From: Lycocorax pyrrhopterus obiensis
Taxonomy: Eukaryota > Chordata > Aves > Passeriformes > Paradisaeidae
NCBI GenBank assembly: GCA_014706295.1
Contig: JACSVZ010000039.1
Span: forward strand, 3,100,001 to 3,164,000
Reading direction: 5' to 3'
DNA: 64,000 bases
Part shown: piece by piece, positions 1 through 9,335 of the stretch
Position numbering within the stretch: position 1 is the first letter of the stretch
Layout: each line of letters starts with the position of its first letter
Notes under the pieces: generated by a model
Database searches by the model: none
What the model was told of the DNA's origin: nothing
Seen by the model: only the letters and a program-made list of their open reading frames with translations
Program-made: the position numbers and the translations under genes

Positions 1-295
1 GCCCTGCCTAAGCTCCTCCCCAAAGTCCTCACTCCATTGGTTCCTGGCCTTTCCCCTGCCCCTTCTCCTCCCCGTACTTAATCCCTGGACCCCCTGTTAT
101 CTGTGCTCTTTGTCCCTGGGTTCCTTCACGTTCAGGATAAACCCTGTTCGTGGAATTCCTTATAAAGAGCCCCTCCGACTTCTTTGTCTCTGGCATTACC
201 TGCTTCACTGCTTGTGTTCGTGTGCCTTCACCTGCTCCGGGTGCTGAGCGAGGGCACAGGAGCTATCAGTGCTCTGCCCTAAGCGGACTCCTCGT
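1..295 (+). mobile_element. LTR-like fragment, ERV1/ERVK type, cut by window edge
   Basis: The stretch reads like the U3-R-U5 part of a bird endogenous retrovirus LTR. It has a CCATTGG (reverse CCAAT) motif near position 33, a TTAATCCC block near 79, a degraded polyadenylation signal (GATAAA) near 136, then a pyrimidine-rich U5-like segment. The 5' end lies outside the window. The right edge is set where a different LTR text begins, near 295. The family was not identified, and the reading rests on promoter-like layout alone. It could instead be an internal ERV leader. Confidence 0.4.
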
Positions 296-743
296 GGGAT
301 GCTCAGGGATCGGCTGCGCTGCCTCAGCATGGGATTCAGAGGACTGTCTCCCGTGCTGGAGCAGGGGAAGAAATGTGAGGAGTCTTCCCCCTGAGGAGGG
401 ATAAACTGACCAGAGCTCCCATTCCCTGTCCTTGTGCGCCACTGGGAAGGAAGAGGTAGAGAAATCAGTAACGAAGTTGAACCTGGGAAGAAGAGGGGGA
501 AGGCAGGGAGTGGAAGGTGTTTTCCAAGATTTGCTTTTATTTTTCATTACCCTACTCTGTTTTGACTTACGATAAATTAATTTCCCCGAGCCAAGTCTGT
601 GTTGCTCGTGACAGTAACTGTTGAGTGATCTCTCCCTGGCCTTATCTTGACCCATGAATGTTTTGTTATAGTTTCTCTCTCCTGTCCACCTGAGGAGGGA
701 AGTGATAGAGCACCTGGTGTCTGTCCAGGGTCAACCCACCACA
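296..743 (+). mobile_element. ERVL-type LTR, 3' part
   Basis: This matches the 3' half of a common avian ERVL LTR as I know it. In order it has the GGACTGTCTCCCGTG block, the CCCCCTGAGGAGG block near 390, a TTTGCTTTTATTTTTCATTACC block near 530, a degraded AATAAATTAATTT signal near 570, the GTGATCTCTCCCTGGCCTTATC block near 625, and the family end GGGTCAACCCACCACA at 728-743. The 5' half is missing and unrelated LTR-like sequence lies directly upstream. Open frames of 84 and 129 codons over this stretch are by-products of the LTR. Confidence 0.75.
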
Positions 744-3492
744 CTGGGCAAAGTCACCCTGCTTTGGGACAAAAGAGCATCTTTTAGTGAAGAGCCTCTT
801 GCCCATATTGATTATTAGCACTGACAGGGTCATGAAGATCAACATCTAAGTAGAGCAACTACTGTCCTGCACAGACAGGGATGCAGAATCACAGGGTGGA
901 TTAAATGGTAGCCAATAGGGTTGTTTCCACTTACAGCACCCAAAGATTTGGCAGTTAGTGGTAATTTTACCTACATACCACAACAAAAACTGTGATGCAT
1001 TCCTTTGTCCATTATACTTTCCCCAGGGCACACAGAGCCACTTAGAATCTGTAAGAAATTCTATAATTTTTACAAAGAGACTGCTCTTTCTCAGCCAAAT
1101 TCACTTTAAAACAAAATCAGCTAGTTTATTCCAAACCAGATTGATCTGCTGTGTAATGAAAAATGTAGAATTTGCACAGGAATGGGTGGAGACTGCACAC
1201 ATCCTTTCAGCCATCTCTGCCGTGGGAGTGCCTGCAGGGCGCAGAGGCTCGTGGTACTAGGGCCTGAAATAATATTGCATATTTCCAGAGTCCCTTTGTG
1301 CCTGTCGCATTAGACATTTTCATGAAGTGCTGTGTCTGCTGTACTCCTGAGTCCTGAAACTGAGCCTAGTATTAAACTGTGGATTAAACGTTTTAGCTCA
1401 GACATCTAGGTATTCATGTTTTCAACTTGGCAGTTTATGTAAACAACAGTATTTCTGGCCCCATTAAAAAAGACACAGGAATTGAATTTTTTTCACTTAC
1501 ATTCAGTTTCAGTTCTGTTCTCCAGAAGTAGCTTTCCAATGAACAGCAAAACACTCCTCCAGTGGCAAATTTGATTTCAAAAGACAAGCTGTTTTCTTTA
1601 AAGTGATTCTGTAACATGTGAAAAGGAGCTACTGTCAAGAAGTTATACTCTGAAACTGTCCTCTGTCAAGTAAATAAAAATAAGATACACAGCAATCTTT
1701 CTCTGGCAGAGATCGTTCATCTAAATAATTTTAATCCTTTCAGTGGAGGAAACTGCTTTTAAAAATCATGTAAAGTGCTTCAGCAGTGTTCTTTCAAGCT
1801 TTGAAAATGTCACCTCTGAGCGTAGTGATGTTCAACACAGATATCTGAGAATGCTGACCTAAGAAGTGGCATTTCTGCACACTTTTGTTACATTGCTTCC
1901 ATATCAAAATGAGCTTCAGTTTGGTGTGGTAATGTAGGAGCTTTTCCAGGCTTATCTGTGAGGAGCTGCAGTCGGATTAATATTAGTCCTCCGTATTATT
2001 TAAAAGGAGCCACAGTTCTGCAAGGCACCTTATTTGTACAGAGCATATTTTTAACAGCAGCAGCTTCTGGTATTTTCTGCTTAAACAGCTGGGATTATGT
2101 GAAAGAAACTGGAGTTATCTCAGCAGCTGTTTTGTCTGGGCAAGACCATAACAGCTGTGATCTTGCTGTATGAAACTTGCGATTAAGAAAAGCCATCCTA
2201 CTATGGTCATCATTCCAACTGATCTGAGGCTACTGTGTCCTCTTCCCGATCAAATCCTCTCTTATAGATTTGGGATAATGGTCTCTTGCAAAGTACTGAA
2301 TGTGTGAAACACAAGCTTCAAACTCACTGGTGAGGTTGTTTCTTTCCTTCTTTCTGAACTTCTCAGAACTGAAGCAGTATAGGATATTGCACCATTTGCA
2401 ATGAATGATGAACAGATGAACTGTTTTATTTTGTAATCTTTCCAAAGCAGAGACATCACTGTGAATGTTACTGGCAGCACCCTGCATCCTAGTGTATATT
2501 GCATTTCTAGGCCCAGACCAGCATGAAGAGTTGCAAAACATGTATGACAGTGAGAAGGACACAGTGGTAAGGGAGTCTTGACGGAGCTGCCTGAGAAACT
2601 TATCTTCTTTACACAGCATGAATTTTTGTAACAACTGAATTTTTAAAAAGCCACCCACATCCAGAAGCTGGGAATACATAGGCTTATTTACAGAATGTGT
2701 GAACATATGCTGTAAACGTGACTCTAAAAATGGATTTTGTGCTTGTAGCAAAGGAGAAATTGAATATAAATTCCAAGTGGAAAAATCTACTTCTGTTGAT
2801 GGGTGTATTAGCAGTAGAATGAGTGGGCGGTGATGTCTTCTCTGCTTGATATGAGAATTTGTACAGTTCTGTGTTGCTACACATCTCAACTAGCACTCAT
2901 GATTTAACAGAAAGGAATATAGTCTAAACTAGCTGTTCAGACATCCTGTGCATTCAATTAGACACCTTCATAGGGCATCCAGCCTTCCTAGATGCCTGAG
3001 AGAGGTGGGATTAATTGTCTCCTGGCAGTCTGTTTCACTTTGTTGACTGGATAGAGAGCCAGAACTAATACATTAGACAAAACACCTGTATTTTAGATAA
3101 CTAAATTTAGATTATTTGAATTCTATTTGCAATGTCCACATTTTCGAAAGGATGTTGACATGCTCGAGATCATACAAAAATTATTTTGCAACTACTGGAA
3201 AAGCCTTTCATGATATTCATACAGAGCTTGATGAATTTAGTTTATCCAACAGACACTCAAAAGAAGATGATTATAGTGTAATTATATAAGGGAATAAATT
3301 AGATACTGAAAGATCTTTTACTGGGGAGAAAGAGAAGGCAGAAGGAACAGGTAGCTGGAACCTAGAGCGAATCATGCTCAGTTTGTAAGTAGTCTGAGTG
3401 AATAATTTGGGAACAACTTTCAAGGAAAGGGCGTCTTCTCTGTTTCTTGGCATATTCAGTTTGGAACTAAATGACTTTCTGAAGTACATGCT
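744..3492. other. unannotated single-copy DNA
   Basis: No repeat family, RNA gene or exon was recognised in these 2.7 kb. The only notable item is the longest open frame of the whole window, minus strand 2889-2230, listed separately. The base composition is AT-rich, like the rest of the window. Confidence 0.5.
2230..2889 (-). CDS. unsupported 219-codon open frame
   Basis: This is the longest ATG-started frame in the window. The predicted protein has no domain I recognise, no signal peptide, no clear membrane segment and no repeats. Its C-terminal half is rich in charged residues (around FRKKERNN). A second open frame of 80 codons overlaps it on the same strand. There are no neighbouring exons, promoter features or polyadenylation signal to support it. 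By rough reckoning one frame of this length in six frames of 64 kb is not surprising. It is listed so that it can be tested, not as a gene. Confidence 0.08.
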   Translation of the reverse strand: MRCVATQNCTNSHIKQRRHHRPLILLLIHPSTEVDFSTWNLYSISPLLQAQNPFLESRLQHMFTHSVNKPMYSQLLDVGGFLKIQLLQKFMLCKEDKFLRQLRQDSLTTVSFSLSYMFCNSSCWSGPRNAIYTRMQGAASNIHSDVSALERLQNKTVHLFIIHCKWCNILYCFSSEKFRKKERNNLTSEFEACVSHIQYFARDHYPKSIREDLIGKRTQ

Positions 3493-4026
3493 TGCTGGGT
3501 TTGGCTGGAATAGAGTTAATTTTCTTCAGAGTAGCTGGTATGGGGCTGTGTTTTGGATTTGTGCTGGAAACAGTGTTAATAACAGGGATGTTTTAGTTAT
3601 TGCTGAGCAGTGCTTAAACAGAGTCAAGGCCTTCTCTGCTCCTCACGCCACCCCATCAGCGAGGAGGCTGGGGGTGCACAGGGAGTTGGGAGGGGACACA
3701 GCCAGAAGAGCTGCCCACAACTGACCAGAAGGTTATCCCACACTGTCTGAGGGGGAGGCCTTGGGAGTGATGGCGTTTGCCCATGTCACGTTACATGTGA
3801 TGGGGCCCTGCTTTCCTGGAGATGTCTGAACACCTGCCTGCCCATCGGGATTGGTGAATTAATTCCTTGATTTGTTTTGCTTGCATGCATGGCTTTAGTT
3901 TGACCTACTAAACTGTCTTCATCTCAACCCAAAGAGTTTTCTCACTTTCACCCTTCCCATTTTCTCCCCATCCCACCGAGGGGGAGTGAGCGCGCAGCTA
4001 TTGCTGGCTGAGATTAAACCACAACA
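3493..4026 (+). mobile_element. solo LTR, ERVL type
   Basis: This is a near full-length copy of a widespread avian ERVL LTR. It begins TGCTGGGTTTGGCTGG, continues through the GTAGCTGGTATGGGGCTGTG block, the TTATTGCTGAGCAGTGCTT block near 3598 and the GGGGACACAGCC block. It then has the CCTGCTTTCCTGGAGATG block near 3807, an ATTAAA-like signal (ACTAAACTGTCTTCATCTCAACCC) near 3907, and ends ATTAAACCACAACA at 4026. The U3 stretch that normally holds the TATA box, between the GGTTATCCCACAC block and GGAGTGATGGCG, seems to be deleted. No matching 5-bp flanks were found. The 108-codon frame at 3398-3724 is not a gene. Confidence 0.85.
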
Positions 4027-4678
4027 ACCTATTACAGTGAAATCCTAACTACTGTGCTGAAAATGAGGTTAAGTGGATAGGAGCCAGCCTGCTAGCTTGA
4101 GAACAAAGCCAGTAGCATAAAGGCATGAACAGGATCACGGACAATGATCCATTTCACAGGATTGGATTACGGTATTCTCCTGGAATTTAAAAGGAGGATG
4201 AATCTAGTCAGTCTTCTTTTCAGCACTTTCTTATCTGTTCTACTGCCTGATTAAATGCTTACAAGGTGGGAGAATCTTACCACCTTTTTTGACACTAGAA
4301 GCAAAACACCTTGCACCACAGTATGAACAAATGATGCCTAGCAACAAGAAATTCAGTGCAATGTGGGCTGCTTTGGTTTCAGATTTCACCGATTAGTTTT
4401 TATTTTAACATCTAAGGTATAAAGAAATAGAATTCCAGATGGTACAATCTCTCTGTAATATGCTGTAGGATTTCATTCTGTAGAGCACTGTATTATTGCT
4501 GTTCACTCACGCCTTTAAAGGTGTAGACATTATTTCTGCTACTTCACAGAAATAATCAGTCTTCCACGTGGTATGTGGAAGCACAGTACACATGCTTTAT
4601 ATACCTTCATCACATCAGTTCCATTTCTCCTGTCACCTGTCTTCTCACTACATCATATCCCCAGTTTGCACATATCGC
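4027..4678. other. unannotated DNA between LTR and CR1
   Basis: I see no gene, RNA or recognisable repeat here. Confidence 0.5.
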
Positions 4679-5335
4679 AGAATCACAGAATCATTTAGGT
4701 CAGAAAAGACCTCAAAGATCCTCGAGTCCAACCTGTGACTGAACAACACCATGTCAAATAGACCGTGCCACTGAGTGCGACATCTGGTTGCTTCTTGAAC
4801 ACCTTCACGGATGGTGACTCCACCACCTCCCTAGGTAGTCTATTGCAATGCTTAATAACCCTTTCCATGAAGAAATTCTCCCTTGTTTCCAAACTAAACC
4901 TTCCCTGGTGCAGCTTAGGGCCATGTCCTCTTGTCCTGTCACTGGTTGCCTGGGAGGAAAGACTGACTCCCCACCTGGGTACAACCAGGCAGTTGTAGAG
5001 AGAGATAAGATCTCCCCTGAGCCTCCTTTTCTCCAGGCTAAACACCCCCAGCTCCCTCAGCTGCTCCTCATAGGACTTGTGCTCCAGACCGTTCCCTGGC
5101 TCCGTTGCCCTTCTCTGGACTCACTCCAACACCTCAATGTCCTTCCTGCAGTGAGGGGCCCAGAACTGAACACAGGATTAGAGGTGTGGCCTCACCAGTG
5201 CTGAGTGCAGAGGGACAACCACTGTTCTGGTTCTGCTGGCCACACAATTGCTGATACAGGCCAGGATGCCATTGGCCTTCTTGGCCACCTGAGCACACGC
5301 TGGCTCATGTTCAGCCGCTGTGACCAGCACACAGC
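4679..5335 (-). mobile_element. CR1 LINE, 3' end, antisense
   Basis: The left edge is the CR1 3' end in reverse (AGAATCACAGAATCATTTAGGTC). The minus-strand frame 5045-4695 gives the typical CR1 reverse transcriptase C-terminus: [18 protein letters not shown] start, [20 protein letters not shown], then [20 protein letters not shown]. Further to the right lies the text coding the block before it (GAGGGGCCCAGAACTGAACACAGG, then CCAGGATGCCATTGGCCTTCTTGGCCACCTG near 5260). It is truncated at its 5' end, as is usual for CR1, at about 5335. Forward-strand frames here are shadows. Confidence 0.95.
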
Positions 5336-7657
5336 CAGTTCATACAGAGCTATTGCTCTCTTTGCTGCTTCCTGTGGCTGTCTGACTAATAAAGCTGTAA
5401 AAAAATACTCTGGCTTATCACACAGGCTGTTGTGCATCCTTTGATTGAAGCCCTATCTGTAACCCTATGCTGTCACTCCTCATTGAAGGTCATATGTGTG
5501 ATTCCTTCACAATGGTCTTGGGTCAAGGGGTATCAGTATAGAAGGGTCACAAATGCTGGTGATCTTAAAGACTTGAGGAGAGGATTGTCGTGCTATGTGA
5601 GGGGAGCTATCAACAAATCATCCCAGAAAACACCATAATTAACTGGGAAGGGCTTAGATGGTCCTGCTTAATTCAGCATGTGTTCTGTCAGGCACCTAAT
5701 CAATCATTTTCTCCCAGAACATCCAGAAACCATAGTTATAAGCCTGAGGTGAAATGGATCTGTAATTTGAAATTATATGAGGAAAACTTTGTCCAAAAAA
5801 TCTTGGAAGCAAAAAAAGAAACTTGGTTTGGGTTCATGAACTGAATGTGTCTCCTTGTTTCAGACAATAAGGATTCCTTTAGAGCAGCTGAATAGCAGGT
5901 TTCACAGCATCCCTCAGGATATTATGAGAAATTCAATAGTTGAGTTAGAAAATTATTGTGTGGATAAATGGAAAAACAATCTTGCATTAGACATGCTAGT
6001 TTTTACTGCTCTTTGTTGGCATTCTCATCTAAATCCCTTTAATCAAGATTTTTCAACTGCCATTTCCAATTACTCTGGACTGAAATGTGTCCTTCAGGAT
6101 GGGAATGATTGATTGATTGAAATTCTATTTAAGTTGCTTTAACCCCTTTCAATAAGAAGAGGAACAGTGAACTGTTTACTTGAATATGCTTTCAGAGTTT
6201 TACTTGTTCCTCTGTTGTGAGCTCTTCAGAAAGTAATTTGGTACAGTGGCTTGAGGTGGGACGGGTGAACTCCTGAAATTCATGGTCCCAATTCTGGCAC
6301 TTTTTCTTCCTGGACAACGTCTTTGACTTTTCTTCCTATCACCCTCTTCACACATGCAAAGTAGATGGACGAGCCAAAGCAGAAATAAAGAGGTGTAGCC
6401 ACCCCAAAGTGCTTCTCTCATGCTGTTACACTGTTGTGACCTATTTCTTCCATGCCCCACTTTATCCCTCATTTGTTGTCTTTCTGTAAACTTTCTAAGT
6501 TTAGTCTCATTAATATTTTAAGCTCTGAAGTCAAGGCCTGTCGCTTTTATTTGTCTGTGAAGTTGCATGAATATTTCTTGTACCTGCTCTGCAGGTAAAA
6601 TTAGAATAATAAATAAAATTAATACCAGTTTAAGATTCTTAAAACTGGGCGCTCTATCTGCAAAATATATTCCTTTTTTGCTTATTATTATTATTATCTA
6701 CTCTGAAGTGGCAGCTTAGTACTTCAAGTGGACTAACAGCATCTTTCAAAAACACAGTTTGATCACAGCATACTATTTTTTTCTTTCTTTGAAATCATAA
6801 ATTTGAATTTGGCATAGACCATCAAAACTAAAAAAAATTCTGTCTATCTAAATGTAATTTGGAATGGGATTTATTAGTCCAAATTCAGGTTCTTGCAATG
6901 TAGGTATCTGCATGTAAACAAGGCATGTAAGATGCAATGTACCTGACACAAATCCTTCGAGAGAGTTCTATTTAGCCCCTATGCTGTGCAGGACTTCTGG
7001 ACAAGTACCTCGTCTCTATGGTGAAGATATTTCAAGTTAGGTGAGATAAGTACTATACTGGTGCTCTCTTCAGCAGTTCTGTGCTCCAGCTCCAGTCTCA
7101 AGGTAACTTGTTGCTTACTTTAGAATAACAATTAACACCTTTTAAAAACCTATTATAAATTGAATGAGTGTTGCACTGAGTGAACTTTTCTCCGGTGAGG
7201 GAGCTCCTTCCTGGTAAGCACTTGTTCAGATAGTGTGGCAAGGACTGGGGTCCTGCAATTTGCAATGTTCTTGTCATGTGGTTAAGAGCTGCACTCTATA
7301 AAGCTATCAGTCTGGTGGATTTTTACCAACAGAGATGTCATTTTAAAGTAAGACTGGAAGAAAGGGCATCACAAGTAAATAGTATCTGTCTATGTTAGGA
7401 GCCTATGCTGATCTAGGGAGTGTTTTTGATCCCAAGGTACTTCAAACAGTGTATCTGGAATGTTAAGTGACTAAGATACTGCAAGGAACAAACTATTACT
7501 TTATGTCAGCAAGGACTGAAGGTTGCAAAACCTTGTGAACTGAATTCTCTCAGTGAAAATGTCAACATCAGCCAAGCTTCAGACTAATTCAGTTATTTTC
7601 CCTCTACAGTGTGGTGTCCAAAGGAAGACTTCACAGTGCTGCGATGTCTTCAGCTTC
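5336..7657. other. unannotated AT-rich DNA
   Basis: No gene or repeat family was recognised. There is a short TGAT run at 6105-6120 and an ATT run at 6683-6696. Frames of 84-90 codons at 5590-6472 have no recognisable content. Confidence 0.5.
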
Positions 7658-7662
7658 CCTGC
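7658..7662. repeat. target-site duplication CCTGC (left)
   Basis: CCTGC directly precedes the TG start of the LTR and recurs directly after its CA end at 8293-8297. Five bases is the usual length for ERVL. Confidence 0.8.
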
Positions 7663-8292
7663 TGTCTTGGGGTGACTTCATGATGTGTATCCCCTATCAC
7701 CGCTCTATGCCCAGAAATTAATTTTGTGCCTTTTCTGTGCCTTTAAACTGAGCCCAAGAGGAGGAAGAGGAAAAAACCGAGCGAACTTTTCAAAACAATT
7801 GTTCAAGGACACAGATACACACTCCTCTGCGTCGTGCTGCGGTAGCAAGAGCAGAGGAAGCACCCTTCTTGCTTTTCAGCCTGCTTTCGGCTCCTTTTCT
7901 CCGGAGGGAGACGGAGAGTTGAACTTTGTTTTCCTATGACTTCAGTTTTTCCCTTCTTCTCTTCTGGACTGTTTCAACATCAGAACACACCGGGAGAATT
8001 TCCCACCGGGGCCTGGAGATGGGCCCTCGCCGACCCAGCTCCGAGGAGGAGGAGAGAGACCACACCTACAGAAGGACTCTGAAATCTTCCCAGGTTTCTC
8101 TCCTCAGCGAGAGGTTTTATTATTTAGCATTATTATCCTTTTTCATGTGTGTTTGTGAAATAAATAGTTTTTTTATCTCTTTCACTTTCCTCTGAGGAAT
8201 TTCTTTTTTCCCCAAACCTAGTGGGGGAGGGGTGGTTGTAACCTGCCTTCTATCAGAGAATATTTTCCTCCAAATTTGTCCAAACCAGCACA
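7663..8292 (+). mobile_element. solo LTR, ERVL type, intact ends
   Basis: This 630-bp LTR starts TGTCTTGG and ends CCAAACCAGCACA. It is flanked by a perfect 5-bp duplication, CCTGC. The middle carries the avian ERVL block with GAACACACCGGGAGAATTTCC and GGGCCCTCGCCGACCCAGC (near 7984-8040), an AATAAA signal at about 8158 followed by a T-rich and CTTTCC stretch, and a GGGGGAGGGGTGGTTG block near 8222. No internal proviral sequence adjoins either end, so it is a solo LTR left by recombination between two LTRs. The 84-93 codon frames over it are shadows of this GC-rich LTR. Confidence 0.88.
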
Positions 8293-8297
8293 CCTGC

Positions 8298-8900
8298 ACA
8301 TTTTGGTCTGTCTCAGAGGATGATGCCTTCAGATCTGACCCCTGTCTGCTCCACTGAGTGCAGACAGCAGCAGAGCTGCCACAGGAACTGATGAGTGTCA
8401 TGATTTCCCTTGGTCTTTCTATTGCTCTGCTTTTGAATGAACTTTCAATTTGTCAGTGTCTAGGGTGTATGTGTTGAGAACTCCAACTCGTAGGGATTAG
8501 TGAGAAACAAAATTCCCTATATTAAGATTATTAAATTAATCTGCTTCATTGAAGGGTGAAGCAGATTGAATAAAGGAGTGGTTATTGACCACTGGGGGCT
8601 TAGGGCATCAGTAGAGGAATTGGAATTATTTATTGCAGTGTATTTTAGTGTACTTTCAAAGTTTGAATCACCTTTGTAATTCGAAATCACTTTGGATTTA
8701 TCAGAGCATATCCAAAGATTGGCAGAAATTAAAACCCAGTACTTTTTAAAATCGGAAAGTGTTTGACCAAGGTTAGCAGAGATGAGTGAACATCTCTGCA
8801 CTTGACACATAAATGTTACAGAGAAACAGGGTGAAGATTATGTTTTGGACCCAAATGCTGATATTGTAACTGATCTTTTATTCTTGCAGCTTCCTTGAAC
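8298..8900. other. unannotated spacer between two LTRs
   Basis: No feature was recognised. It is not the interior of a provirus: each flanking LTR has its own duplication and the two belong to different families. Confidence 0.5.
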
Positions 8901-8904
8901 ATAC

Positions 8905-9331
8905 CAATGCCTTAAGTTTTAACTTTTATATTTTTCAAATCCTGTACTGCCTAGTGTGTAACTCCGAAATTTCTTGTGGCCTGTTAGCTGCTGTTCTCTT
9001 ATGCTATTTAGACATAACAAGCCACTCTAGGTTTGCTCTCCAAGGACACCTAGATTGTCCCAAGCCCCAAAATATGTGAACTAAGGCCTCTGAAGAGGAG
9101 GGAAAACTTGGAGTAGTTACATTGTTAACTGGGGTTGTAATTGGAGAATTGATCCTGATATACAAATGGACCAAACTTATAGAAGTGTGAAGAACTCGTG
9201 ACCCAGGGTCCATCTTGGGAGTAGCCTCTTGACTCCCCAGGGTGTACCTTGAAGGCCTTTCAAATAAATACCTACCTTTATTCCCTTATTCTTGTCTGGT
9301 GTCTGTTTTTAGGTGGCCACCCCAGGCATCA
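8905..9331 (+). mobile_element. solo LTR, ERV1-like family (copy 1)
   Basis: This 427-bp LTR shares its whole length with the copy at 37581-38018. It starts CAATGCCTTA (the other copy has TGATGCCTTA) and ends AGGCATCA. The 4-bp duplication ATAC lies at 8901-8904 and 9332-9335. A TATAGAA element lies at about 9178 and AATAAA at about 9264, fixing the plus orientation. Four-base duplications are typical of gammaretrovirus-like ERV1. The first two bases have drifted from TG to CA. The 69-codon antisense frame is not a gene. Confidence 0.85.
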
Positions 9332-9335
9332 ATAC

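Noticed and set aside
7685..8401. Three overlapping frames of 84-93 codons
   Set aside because: They lie within an ERVL LTR and have no family resemblance.
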